Source: Rhizobiales bacterium IMCC20636 (GTDB lineage: Bacteria > Pseudomonadota > Alphaproteobacteria > Rhizobiales > GCA-2746425). Taken from it: 64,000 nucleotides of DNA. The first letter of the stretch is position 1. Each line of letters begins with the position of its first letter. This document shows positions 55,099 through 63,879 of this stretch, in pieces. The stretch is taken from contig CP018226.1 of assembly GCA_016865015.1 (NCBI GenBank), forward strand, positions 899,001 through 963,000, in the 5' to 3' direction. The notes beneath the pieces are model-generated. The model saw only the letters and a program-made list of their open reading frames with translations, did not search any database and had not been told where the DNA came from. The position numbers and the translations under genes were made by a program.

Positions 55099-56400
55099 AT
55101 GCGGACCATAGATTCGGCCATAGATTTGTGTGTGCCCCCTCTTTCTGACGATTGGTTGCTTGATCCCTGCTCAATCTTTTATTCTTTGGCAAAAGAACTG
55201 CCGGGCGAGGATGTCTGGCTTGACACGGCCGTTGGTCAGCTATTGCTGCTCCAATCAAGTGAAAGTGCAAATCGCGTCCTTCTGAACAAGGATCGGGTAT
55301 TCGATAAGTATTTTGGCGCGCATTATTCGGTCTTTGGGCTAAGCAGGCTGACCGCAAATGGGGATGCATGGCGCAAGTTGCGCGACTTGTCACAGCCCAA
55401 GATTACGTCCGTAACGAAGGAAAATGTGGTTGCCATTTCACAATTGCAGTACCGGGCGGCCGTGAACCGTCTGCTTGCAAAGGCAACCAGACAATGTCCT
55501 GTAGAGATGGATGAAGATATTGACTATGCTGCTGCTGCGACGATTGCGGAACTGGTCCTCGGAATAGATTCCGAAACCTTAGGCCCTGATTTTCTGACCG
55601 ATCTGAAAATTCTATTTTCATTAACTGCGGCCATGAACTGGCAAGACATTGACCTTGAGCATCCCCAAAATGTCGAAACATTGCATCAGGTAAAGTTGCG
55701 AATACAAAAATGCCGTTCAAAACTAGCGGAAATCAGGCCGCAATTGATTTCGCAATCACCCTTTATTGATGATCTGGCACACAGTGATTGCGACGATCTG
55801 GATTTCGCCAACGAACTGATTACACTTCTTGTGGCGGGGTATGAAACAACCGCCAGTGCGATTTGTTGGGCGCTGCAAATGCTGGCCAGAGCCACTTCTG
55901 AACAAAACAGAATTCGCGCCCAATTATTAGAAATTCCTGATCCAATTGGCCTCGACGATCTGGATAAAATACCAGCGCTACAAGCGGTTGCGCAAGAGGC
56001 ACTCCGAATGTTCCCCCCAGTTCCGGTTGTGGGGCGGGTTGCAAATTCACAGACACAAATAGGGAAGAGTGCAATCCAAGCGGGGCAGCGTGTCCTCGTC
56101 TCAATCATTGCCGTCAATCAGAATTCAGGGGCTTTTGAAAACCCGCTGTCATTTGATTTCAACCGTTTCGAGGGAACAGGCCTTCGACAAAACCAGCCTA
56201 TGCTGAAGTCATTTGGTAGTGGGAACAGGGTGTGTCCGGGCCAGCAGATCGCACTCGTCGAGATAGTTACGGCTTTGGCAGAGTTTTTGCGAATGACGAA
56301 TATCAGGGTGGCAAACCAAAAATTGGCACCCTTTTCATTTGGTGTAAGCTTGAGACGGAAGTCCGGACATAGCCTCGAATTGCATCCTGTTTCGAGATAA
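55099..56400 (+). CDS. cytochrome P450
   Basis: A 433-residue P450 without a membrane anchor. Heme-binding loop FGSGNRVCPG gives Cys379 as the axial ligand; the I-helix oxygen-activation motif AGYETTAS is at 246-253; the K-helix ExxR is Glu300-Arg303 (EALRMFPPVPVVGR). It needs a ferredoxin and reductase, none of which are in the window. It follows the outer-membrane gene and precedes an HlyC-like acyltransferase gene by 44 bases. It may hydroxylate a fatty acyl group or another small molecule. Confidence 0.93.
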   Translation: MRTIDSAIDLCVPPLSDDWLLDPCSIFYSLAKELPGEDVWLDTAVGQLLLLQSSESANRVLLNKDRVFDKYFGAHYSVFGLSRLTANGDAWRKLRDLSQPKITSVTKENVVAISQLQYRAAVNRLLAKATRQCPVEMDEDIDYAAAATIAELVLGIDSETLGPDFLTDLKILFSLTAAMNWQDIDLEHPQNVETLHQVKLRIQKCRSKLAEIRPQLISQSPFIDDLAHSDCDDLDFANELITLLVAGYETTASAICWALQMLARATSEQNRIRAQLLEIPDPIGLDDLDKIPALQAVAQEALRMFPPVPVVGRVANSQTQIGKSAIQAGQRVLVSIIAVNQNSGAFENPLSFDFNRFEGTGLRQNQPMLKSFGSGNRVCPGQQIALVEIVTALAEFLRMTNIRVANQKLAPFSFGVSLRRKSGHSLELHPVSR

Positions 56401-56444
56401 CAGACTGTTTGACAAAACTGAAGCGTAGCGAACGGAATGATCGT

Positions 56445-56864
56445 GTGAAAATCATAAGACTTACATCCACCCTGGAAGCCTTTGGGTTGACTGTGGATTT
56501 CTTAGCGCAGCACCCGCCGTTTTCAGATTATTCAGCCAAAAGTCTGACTTCGATCATCAAGCTTCAGCTGTCGGAACAACAGTCGTTGTTGGCAACGGAT
56601 GAGCATCGGGTATTCGGGTATCTTGGTTGGCTCATCACCGAGAAACAGGACGCACTCGAATGGCAGAATTCCAATATTGCACTTGTGAACAACAAGGATG
56701 CCCTGGACCCTGTCGCTGTCCTCAATATTGTCGTTTCAAACGACACACAGGCCACAAGACGCCTGATACGTGGAGCAAGAGAACTCAATCACGGCGTCCG
56801 GGTTTATTTCAAGCGGGAATATCCTGATAAACGTGCCAAAAAAAGCTCGGTGCATAATTTCTAG
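56445..56864 (+). CDS. HlyC-like toxin-activating lysine acyltransferase
   Basis: About 139 residues with a GTG start at 56445 after GGAATGATC; a TTG at 56409 would add 12 residues. With the GTG start, His23 in FLAQHPPFSDYS sits where HlyC has its catalytic histidine. The middle reads IIKLQLSEQQSLLATDEHRVFGYLGWL, which follows the HlyC pattern of a long helix, a response strand and a CSWA/GWL strand; the tail RRLIRGARELNHGVRVYFKREYPDK also fits. Members move a fatty acyl chain from acyl-ACP to lysines of RTX toxins. No RTX protein is in the window. The match is by eye. Confidence 0.65.
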   Translation: MKIIRLTSTLEAFGLTVDFLAQHPPFSDYSAKSLTSIIKLQLSEQQSLLATDEHRVFGYLGWLITEKQDALEWQNSNIALVNNKDALDPVAVLNIVVSNDTQATRRLIRGARELNHGVRVYFKREYPDKRAKKSSVHNF

Positions 56865-57300
56865 AGGTTGGGCCTGTTGATTGAGACCCTTTCATAATTG
56901 AGCAAATCAGATCCAATGTAACAGATGATGGGGGGCATATCTGACTTTTACTGGTGATCTGATCATCAGTTTGCTCGGACGCGCCCGTATGTTCCACTGT
57001 CCCATGGAGCACCTCGTGTGAATGATCGTCCGGTAATTTCCGGGATCCTTTTTGTTCTCCAGAACAGCCTTGGCTGGCGAGTTTCACCTGCGGAATATGT
57101 TAAGAGGTGAAAAGAAGACCAAAACTGATGTGCCCCCTGAACAGTGCTAACTCATGAATAAGGACTCTTAAGGGAGCACGTCATGGGTGCAAGCAGTTTG
57201 CGTTCCCACTGATTGCTATTCCGCAACCTTATTAATTCGAGAATAGCGCGAAACGCGAAATCTCAATTGTAACTAAGCATCTGATTTCAAGGGAAAAAAT
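56865..57300. other. intergenic stretch, possible insertion scar
   Basis: No convincing gene. A minus-strand frame (56809-57087) has no recognisable domain. The segment near 57131-57190 (CCCCCTGAACAGTGC ... AAGGGAGCACGTC ATG) resembles the left end and orfA start of an IS3-type element, but the frame stops after nine codons. This is too weak to call an IS. Confidence 0.3.
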
Positions 57301-57319
57301 TTTGGTTGCGGGGGTAGGA
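57301..57319 (+). repeat. distal att repeat of the tRNA-fMet island
   Basis: TTTGGTTGCGGGGGTAGGA, 19 bases, is identical to 62943-62961, where it is the 3' end of the initiator tRNA gene plus flanking bases. No tRNA body accompanies this copy. This is the pattern left when an element integrates into a tRNA 3' end. Confidence 0.85.
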
Positions 57320-57722
57320 GCTGCGAACTAGACGGGTCGTCGATGGTTTTGAATTTCTGGGTTACTTTATCAGGAAGAGAAACCGGAGCCTTGGCGCTTT
57401 GGTTGAAATAGAGGTGTCTGAATTCAATCGTGGAAAATTCCAATCTGAGGTCAGAAGGCGACTTAAGGAAATTTGTGCCATCTCACAGAGCGATAGAGTT
57501 CAGATTGCCGCCCGGATCAAACAGCTAGGGCAGTATATCGAAAGCTGGTGCAGAGGCTTCCAGAAAGTACCCAATATTTCATACAATGCATTCGCAATTG
57601 CACAGAATGCTAGTCGAGAATTGCCCTGCCGATGTACCCGTTATATCCGAAAAGCATTTGAGGGCTCAATGGGCAGAAAGAGCATTCCCAAACAAGCACA
57701 CCTGCGCATCAAACGTTGTTGA
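57318..57722 (+). pseudogene. C-terminal remnant of a reverse transcriptase
   Basis: The frame is open from 57318, immediately inside the att repeat, and reads RTRRVVDGFEFLGYFIRKRN. This resembles the end of the RT palm/thumb junction (GFxFLGxxIR) seen in group II intron and related RTs. The following IKQLGQYIESWCRG could be the thumb helix (usually NxxLRGWxxY). The YADD catalytic box and everything upstream are missing, and a TAG in frame at 57315 lies in the att copy. It is therefore a fragment, cut off at the integration site. A TTG at 57399 could start a 107-residue product, with little support. Confidence 0.5.
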
Positions 57723-57733
57723 AGCACGTGTGT

Positions 57734-57892
57734 ATGAAAGTTACTGCAGTAGTTGAGGAAACTTGCTCGAGGCTACATGACCACGCCTTGAGAGGTTTTA
57801 AACCGCTTCAGCCAGTCGACATGATGCAGGCCGCAATTGATGAACTGTGCAGAGCTAATCACGCCAGACGCGTGCAGCACCATTTGGATTGA
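57734..57892 (+). CDS. short unknown frame in the island
   Basis: ATG 57734 opens a 52-residue frame (MKVTAVVEETCSRLHDHALRG ... VQHHLD) without a clear ribosome site. I do not recognise it. It may be a fragment of a larger dead gene. Nothing else is visible between it and 58010. Confidence 0.2.
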   Translation: MKVTAVVEETCSRLHDHALRGFKPLQPVDMMQAAIDELCRANHARRVQHHLD

Positions 57893-58074
57893 AGCCGAAA
57901 CCTACTACGATTTAACAGGGGTGGGATGATCGTGCCTTATCACTCACGGTTTGCCTCGAGTATGCTTGAGCCACTGATAAAACCAACCTCGTTATTGGTC
58001 AATTAATTAATTGACATGTTGGCGTGCACCACTGAAAATGTCTTATTATATCAGAGCATCCAGAGAGTTTATTT

Positions 58075-58314
58075 ATGCGATTAATTGGACGAATTTTTAG
58101 CTTTATTCTAATATTGTTGGGCCTTTATGCGTTTTTTGAAGCACTCGGCCAGCCTGCAATTATTGCAAATAGCTATTTAACTGCATCCATAGCAATTATT
58201 GTTGCGGGTATATTTGGTTTATATTTGTTCAGAAATAAGAAAAAATATATTGAGAAAAAGGCACAAGAAGCTGCTGATATAGAAAAGAGAAAAGATGAGA
58301 TTTTAAGAAAATGA
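58075..58314 (+). CDS. small membrane protein of the island
   Basis: A 79-residue protein with two membrane helices (about 5-22, IFSFILILLGLYAFFEAL; about 36-53, AIIVAGIFGLYLFR) and a lysine-rich cytoplasmic tail that could form a coiled coil (KKYIEKKAQEAADIEKRKDEI). Strongly AT-rich codons set it apart from the chromosome. It overlaps the lipoprotein gene by ATGA. A TTGACA sits 59 bases upstream at 58011. No family recognised. Confidence 0.7.
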   Translation: MRLIGRIFSFILILLGLYAFFEALGQPAIIANSYLTASIAIIVAGIFGLYLFRNKKKYIEKKAQEAADIEKRKDEILRK

Positions 58315-58688
58315 AAATTAAACATATTAATGCGTCAGTTATGTTTTTATCCTTGGTAGTTCTTAGCGGATGTTTCCCCGCCGAAATTAAAGGAAAAACG
58401 CCTTCTGGTGAGATGATAGAAGTGTTATTTTATACCGGAGGTAATAATCTTGACGACTTAATAATTTATAATTCAGTGAATTATTTCGGAAAAGCACAAT
58501 ACCAATTAGATGATCCAATGGCAGATGTAGGTTTCCGGATTAAAACCGGCGAGCGCGTTCAGGCAGAATGTTCAGTTGAAGGGGTTGATATTATCGGTGC
58601 CCCTGAATGCAAAGAGTACAAGGTTTACAGAAGCTCAGTTCCATTTTTTCCTGTAGATACCATTATTTACAGGCCAGAATTATTTTGA
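58311..58688 (+). CDS. putative lipoprotein of the island
   Basis: A 125-residue protein with a lipoprotein signal ending in LVVLSGC, the lipobox, about residue 21. The mature part is small, beta-rich and has two further cysteines (AECSVEG; APECKEY) that may form a disulfide. It is co-translated with the membrane protein gene. AT-rich like its partner. Function unknown; the pair could act together in the envelope. Confidence 0.7.
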   Translation: MKIKHINASVMFLSLVVLSGCFPAEIKGKTPSGEMIEVLFYTGGNNLDDLIIYNSVNYFGKAQYQLDDPMADVGFRIKTGERVQAECSVEGVDIIGAPECKEYKVYRSSVPFFPVDTIIYRPELF

Positions 58689-58768
58689 CTTCGTAAATTG
58701 ATTTTCCAAAATTTTACATTTTCTTCTCTGTTCGCGCGCCGTTTGCTAACTCAGCGAACCGTTATCAT

Positions 58769-58806
58769 AAAATGTCCCACTAGAGCGGGCCCAATAGAGA
58801 CATTTT
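58769..58806. repeat. AAAATGTC inverted repeat upstream of the recombinase
   Basis: AAAATGTC (58769-58776) and GACATTTT (58799-58806) form an 8-bp inverted repeat. A third copy, GAAAATGTCT at 58034-58043, matches the reverse complement at 58798-58807 over 10 bases. The TGTC core resembles half-sites bound by small serine recombinases. They may be its recombination or operator sites. Confidence 0.4.
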
Positions 58807-58900
58807 CCTAAGCCCCGATACCGTCTCATACAAATGGGTATTGTTTTTTGAGACAAAAGTCTTACTATGTTTGAGATCCTAATGGGACACTTGGGAAATT

Positions 58901-59461
58901 ATGACTGGTATTTTGATTGGATATGCTCGAACCTCCACAATCGAGCAAGTGGCAGGATTTGAAGCGCAAAAAAAACAGCTTCAGGATCTTCGCGTGAAAA
59001 AGCTCTTTGAAGAACAGGTGTCATCCGTCGGGCAGCGTTCGCAACTTGATGCGGCGCTCGATTATGCCCGTGATGGAGACACGCTGGTAGTTACGAAGCT
59101 CGACCGCTTAGCACGATCCACTACGCATCTTTTGGAAATCATCGAACTGCTCGATGCTAAAGGAGTCGGGCTTCGTGTACTAGATTTTGGTGGTGGAAGT
59201 GTTGACACGAAATCACCGACCGGAAAACTTATGCTTACTATGTTCGGTGCAATGGCTCAGTTTGAGCGAGAGATGATGCTTGAGCGCCAACGTGAAGGAA
59301 TTGCTAAGGCCAAGGCAGATGGAAAATATAAGGGCCGTAAGCCGACCGTCCGCGCGAAAGCAGACGAAATTAAGAAACTGAAGGCTGAAGGCATGGGCGC
59401 AACAAAAATCGCTAAGCAATTAGGTGTTGGAAGAGCGAGCGTATATCGGGTCTTGAGTTAG
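58901..59461 (+). CDS. serine recombinase (resolvase/invertase)
   Basis: A 186-residue protein: catalytic Arg10 and Ser12 in IGYARTSTIEQ, DTLVVTKLDRLARS, SPTGKLMLTMFGAMAQFERE and a C-terminal Hin/Pin-type helix-turn-helix (GMGATKIAKQLGVGRASVYRVL). This is the small resolvase/DNA-invertase class, which recombines short sites near its own gene. It is not the usual enzyme for integration into tRNA genes, so it may act on sites inside the island. Better G+C than the small genes before it, so possibly a different origin. Confidence 0.92.
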   Translation: MTGILIGYARTSTIEQVAGFEAQKKQLQDLRVKKLFEEQVSSVGQRSQLDAALDYARDGDTLVVTKLDRLARSTTHLLEIIELLDAKGVGLRVLDFGGGSVDTKSPTGKLMLTMFGAMAQFEREMMLERQREGIAKAKADGKYKGRKPTVRAKADEIKKLKAEGMGATKIAKQLGVGRASVYRVLS

Positions 59462-59668
59462 CAGGTTTATGCCACCCATCAACACCATTAGTTCTGCCAG
59501 ACATCAAAAAATAAGATTTCAATCTCTTTTTAGAATTGAACGAGACAAAGAGCTTATCCTATTTCATTGGAAAGCTTGGTTTTACTAAACTGAAATGTCT
59601 TGGGTAGTGGGCAGAGACCTAATCTGATTTAATGCCACTTGAAATCAGCATCTTGAGTTAGTGTTACC

Positions 59669-62600
59669 ATGCCAAATAAGCAGATAATTGACATACCAAA
59701 TCCACTCGTCGAAGCCGTAAAAAATGGAACTGTAGTATTGTTTCTGGGCGCTGGTGCTTCCATGGAAGCTAAGGATAAGAACGGGGCAAGAGCGCCCTCA
59801 GCCCCCCAATTGGCAAAAGCCATGTCCGAAAAATTTCTAGGGGAAGATGTAAGTGATCTTGGACTGATGCAAACGGCTGAAATTTGTATTGGGCGGTCCA
59901 CAGATAGCAATGTTTTCGGCTGGGTTAGCGAGCAATTTCAATCCTTGAAGCCATCGGAGCCACATTTAGCACTACCAAGCTTCAGATGGGCGACGATTGC
60001 CACCACAAACTATGACACCCTAGTTGAAGATGCATATGCTCAGTCAAAAGAGCCTGCCCAAAATATATTGCGGTTTGTCAAAGACAGAGATCCGATTGAG
60101 ATGAAACGGTCTCAGGTTGATAGGCCGCTTAACCTGCTAAAAATTCATGGATGTATTGACCACGCTTATGACAGCGAAATTCCACTGATCTTGGACAATG
60201 CACACTATGAGAGGTTCGATTTAAATCGAAAACGCCTTTTTAACCGCCTTGAGGACCTGGCACAAGAAATGCCGTTTCTCTTTATAGGATACAAGCTATC
60301 TGACCCCCATATTCAGAACTTAATCCATAGGCTTGATCGAGTGGCCTCTCGGCCAGAATTTTACGTAGTAGCACCCGGCGTGCCAAGTGTAATGAAAGAT
60401 CACTGGCGCTCAAAGCGGATCGTCGCGATTGATGGAAAATTTGGGGGCTTCATGAAAGAGCTTGATGCTGCGGTCCCTTCGCTTTGGAGAAAAGTTTCCG
60501 TAGGTTCTTCTAAACCCGAGCTTCCACTGAGACGACATTTTAAAACTAACTCTGATCCAAGTGCAGCAGTCCTGCGAGCGCTTGATAATGAATTAGTACA
60601 CGTGCATTCTGGAATGAAGCTGCCGAAACAAAACGCTAGGGACTTTTACAAGGGTTATGATATCGGGTTTTCATGTATTGCTTCCGGGCATGATGTGCGG
60701 AGGCGTGTCACGAATGACCTAATCTTACACCTTATTGAAAAGCTGAGTGCAAAATCGATTGAGATTTGCTTGTTGAGTGGCCCTGCTGGAAGCGGGAAAA
60801 CAACAGCTATCAAGAGGGTGGCTTGGGAGGTATCCAACGAATTCGATGCACCGGTCTTCTGGTGTTCAGACATAATCAAACTGGATTATGGGGTGTTGGA
60901 AGAAATATATAACCTCACCGGAAAGCGGCTGTACCTATTTGTTGATAGAATATCTGAATTCGGTGAAAGCATAGGTGTATTACTAGCAGCTCTAAAGAGT
61001 GCGGATATCCCCATTACGCTCGTAAGTGCAGATCGTGAATTCTCTTGGAACTTGAGTGATACAAAAATAGATAAAATCTGGAAGCCTACGGTTTTCAGCA
61101 TTGGCAGGCTTGTAGATACAGAAATTGAAGATCTTATTATGAAGATGAAAACGCACTCATCACTTGGTGTGTTGACGTCTATGAAATTGCCAGAGCAAAT
61201 AGCAGCTTTCAACGCTGCCGATGGCCACCTCCTAGTTGCGTTACATGAAGTAACGAGAGGGAAGCCATTCGAAGAAATCATCCTTGATGAAGTCAATAGC
61301 CTACAACCCGAGAAGGCTAAGCAACTTTACCTTGATATTTGCACCCTGCATCAATTTGGTTCACCAGTTCGAGCTGGCCTAATTAACAGGATTTCAGGAA
61401 TACCTTTCAGTCTATACGAAATGGAATTTTTCCAACCTCTCGAAGGAACTGTAATAGCCGAAAGAAATAGATACACGGGGGATTTCCTGTATCGAGCTCG
61501 GCACCAACGCGTAGCAAGTCTAGCGTTCAGGAAGGCATTTCCAAACGACCACGACAGAATTGCGCAATTGGAGCGAGTGATCGCTCAACTTGATGAGGGC
61601 TATTCTTCAGATAGTGAAACTATAAATGAACTTATCAAAGCTCGCGAAATAACCAAGTTAGTTTCCTCGCTAGAGGCTGCCAATGAGGTTTATCAACGGA
61701 TAAGTGAACTGCTGGGCGAGCGATGGTATATTGAGCAACAGCGAGCAATTCTGCAATTACACCATATAGATGGAAACCTCGAAAAGGCCGAAGAGCTTGC
61801 TCAAAGAGCGTTGCATTTGGAGCCAGGACGCCATTCTGTGCTTCATACTCTCGCCGAGATCTCGAGGGTGAGAGCGTCACAGACGACAGATCCCAACAAC
61901 AAAACAATATATCGAAAACAAGCGAGAGATCGATTAGCGAAAATCCCTAGCCAAAGAGCGGGCTATGCAGACGGCACTAAGTGTAAACTTCGCCTTGATG
62001 AAATGAGAGATGCATCAAAGAATATCAATCTCAATGATGATAATACGATAGAAGAATTCAACACGGTAACCGAACTAGCAAAAAATCAAATTGACCGATC
62101 AGTCAACAAACATCCTGCAGATCCAGAAATACTGAGGTTGCGGGCAGACTATTATGGTTTGTTGAATGACAATGACAACGTAAGAAAGGCGCTCGAGAAA
62201 GCATGGATGTTGAATTCGAAGGGCGTTAGCGTTGGTTTGCGTCTTAACCGTGTATATCTCAATGAAGGTAAACACGAAAAAGCAATGCAAATACTCACTG
62301 AACTCGTTGAAAAAAACCCTATAGACGTATCTGTTAATTTTGCATTGGCTCGATTTAACCTCTCTGAATACGGTGACTTTGGACGTGCCGCATTTTACCT
62401 TACAAGGTCTTACACGAGTTCAGATAGAAACTACGTAGCGCGATTTCAGCATGCTCAATATCTGTTTGCTGAGGGCGATGGCGAAAGCGCCGCTGAGCTA
62501 TTCAGCGAAATTGATCGTATTGCGCCGCCTGAATACATGCCGAAGTCAGATTTCGTTTTCAAGGAAATTAGCCAGAAAATTGGTCGGGTGAGGGGAAGGC

Positions 62601-62782
62601 TAGTCAGCTTGAATGATAGCTTTTGCTTCATGGAGTTTCCCAGTTTTCCGAAAAACATTTATGGAAATATGACAAATTCTAGAATGACTGACTGGCGTGA
62701 TCTGAAGATTAATAGTAACGCAACTTGTGAAATCGGCTTCAACAGATTGGGTCCAGTGGCCGTCAGAATTGCAAATTTGTAG
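59669..62782 (+). CDS. SIR2 / P-loop NTPase / TPR protein with cold-shock-like tail, putative antiphage effector
   Basis: A 1037-residue protein. Residues about 10-280 form a SIR2-like domain: FLGAGAS (27-31), TTNYD (112-116), KIHG with the catalytic His160, and GYKLSDPHI from 207. Residues about 330-640 look like a STAND-type P-loop NTPase with Walker A GPAGSGKTT (371-379) and Walker B LYLFVDR (Asp426). Residues about 680-950 are TPR-like helical repeats. The last 65 residues (GRVRGRLVSLNDSFCFME ... IGFNRLGPVAVRIANL) resemble a cold-shock/OB nucleic-acid-binding domain. In known SIR2-STAND immune proteins the C-terminal part senses phage and the SIR2 part destroys NAD+. The ribosome site is weak. 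No partner gene follows. Confidence 0.85.
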   Translation: MPNKQIIDIPNPLVEAVKNGTVVLFLGAGASMEAKDKNGARAPSAPQLAKAMSEKFLGEDVSDLGLMQTAEICIGRSTDSNVFGWVSEQFQSLKPSEPHLALPSFRWATIATTNYDTLVEDAYAQSKEPAQNILRFVKDRDPIEMKRSQVDRPLNLLKIHGCIDHAYDSEIPLILDNAHYERFDLNRKRLFNRLEDLAQEMPFLFIGYKLSDPHIQNLIHRLDRVASRPEFYVVAPGVPSVMKDHWRSKRIVAIDGKFGGFMKELDAAVPSLWRKVSVGSSKPELPLRRHFKTNSDPSAAVLRALDNELVHVHSGMKLPKQNARDFYKGYDIGFSCIASGHDVRRRVTNDLILHLIEKLSAKSIEICLLSGPAGSGKTTAIKRVAWEVSNEFDAPVFWCSDIIKLDYGVLEEIYNLTGKRLYLFVDRISEFGESIGVLLAALKSADIPITLVSADREFSWNLSDTKIDKIWKPTVFSIGRLVDTEIEDLIMKMKTHSSLGVLTSMKLPEQIAAFNAADGHLLVALHEVTRGKPFEEIILDEVNSLQPEKAKQLYLDICTLHQFGSPVRAGLINRISGIPFSLYEMEFFQPLEGTVIAERNRYTGDFLYRARHQRVASLAFRKAFPNDHDRIAQLERVIAQLDEGYSSDSETINELIKAREITKLVSSLEAANEVYQRISELLGERWYIEQQRAILQLHHIDGNLEKAEELAQRALHLEPGRHSVLHTLAEISRVRASQTTDPNNKTIYRKQARDRLAKIPSQRAGYADGTKCKLRLDEMRDASKNINLNDDNTIEEFNTVTELAKNQIDRSVNKHPADPEILRLRADYYGLLNDNDNVRKALEKAWMLNSKGVSVGLRLNRVYLNEGKHEKAMQILTELVEKNPIDVSVNFALARFNLSEYGDFGRAAFYLTRSYTSSDRNYVARFQHAQYLFAEGDGESAAELFSEIDRIAPPEYMPKSDFVFKEISQKIGRVRGRLVSLNDSFCFMEFPSFPKNIYGNMTNSRMTDWRDLKINSNATCEIGFNRLGPVAVRIANL

Positions 62783-62944
62783 CGATATCTGAATAGCCCA
62801 AATTTTGTAGAGACTTTGCCTCATCAGCGACCAATCGGGATATCGAACCCGTGTTCACTCAGTAACGAAATACGGACACCCAGCGGACACAAAAAACGTG
62901 GGCCCCGTTGGGGAAATATAAGCTGCTGATTTCGTTGATTTATT

Positions 62945-63021
<77 letters not shown>

Positions 63022-63147
63022 CCAAAATGTTGTGCCGCGTTTCTCAGCGACAGGCAGCATGTAGCACTCCTCTTTGGGGAATGAAAGGTGTATATGAAGT
63101 TTTTTTGTCAGTCTTTTTTCCACAGGCTGCGAAAGGGCGGAAACGGG

Positions 63148-63879
63148 TCAGATCAGGTTCAATTCCGTGGCGATTCTTGTCAGGTGTGCGGTGTTGCCGC
63201 CGCCGGTCTTTTCACGGATGTTGAGGCGGTGGCTTTCCACCGTGCGCACGCTGATCGACAGTTTTTCGGCGATTTCCCTGTTGGCAAGCCCCCGGGCGAT
63301 GCCCTGCAGCACCTGGCGTTCGCGGCCTGACAGGCCATAGGCGCAGATGCGTGCGGGATCGGCGGGCAGGGGCGTCGGGCTGACAGTGCCGTTGATCGGG
63401 CCGCCATGGACCGGTTTGCCATTGGGCGCGCGCTGGCCAGTGGCAGTGTCATTGAACGATGCGGGCATCAGGGCAGGGGCCACCTTGGCCGAGAAATACA
63501 GCCCGCCGGCCGCGACCGAGCGAATGGCCGAGAGCATTTCACGGGCATCGGCCTCTTTCAGCAAATAGCCATTGGCACCGGCCTTGACCGCGCCCTGGAC
63601 ATATTCGGTGGCATCATAGATCGAGAGCATCAGAATCTTGCAATCATGCTTGTGCTCGCGGATTTTGCGGGCAGCTTCCAGCCCGTTCATGACAGGCATG
63701 GAAATATCCAGCATCACCACATCAGGATTGTGCTGCAGCACCTGATCCACCGCTTCGGCACCGTTTCTTGCTTCGGCGAGGATTTTCAGATCGGCAGTGC
63801 CTTGCAGCCGGGCGCGGATGCCGTCACGGACGACTTCGTGATCATCGGCTATGATGATGGAGATTGTTGCGGGCATCAT
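63148..63879 (-). CDS. LuxR/NarL-type response regulator
   Basis: A 243-residue two-component regulator. Receiver domain: IIIADDHEVVRDG (acidic pocket Asp12/Asp13), phospho-acceptor Asp58 in VVMLDISMP, and GYLLKEADAREML with the conserved Lys. A linker of about 45 residues leads to the LuxR helix-turn-helix (LSGRERQVLQGIARGLANREIAEKLSISVRTVESHRLNI). It overlaps the sensor kinase gene by 3-4 bases. ATG 63879 has GGAGG five bases before it. Target genes cannot be read here. Confidence 0.95.
   Translation of the reverse strand: MMPATISIIIADDHEVVRDGIRARLQGTADLKILAEARNGAEAVDQVLQHNPDVVMLDISMPVMNGLEAARKIREHKHDCKILMLSIYDATEYVQGAVKAGANGYLLKEADAREMLSAIRSVAAGGLYFSAKVAPALMPASFNDTATGQRAPNGKPVHGGPINGTVSPTPLPADPARICAYGLSGRERQVLQGIARGLANREIAEKLSISVRTVESHRLNIREKTGGGNTAHLTRIATELNLI

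Noticed and set aside
57131-57220. Left end of an IS3-type element
   Set aside because: Resemblance only; the frame ends after nine codons and no matching right end was found nearby.
58011-58049. Sigma-70 promoter with TTGACA before the small membrane gene
   Set aside because: The -35 box is perfect, but no good -10 lies at 16-18 bases; TATTAT is 27 bases away.
62836-62851. CGGGATATCGAACCCG looks like a tRNA T-arm on the minus strand
   Set aside because: The loop has the wrong size for a T-arm and no acceptor or anticodon sequence can be matched around it.
62870-62890. Repeated GGACAC units near the tRNA as integrase arm sites
   Set aside because: Only two short copies and no integrase gene; too little to support.
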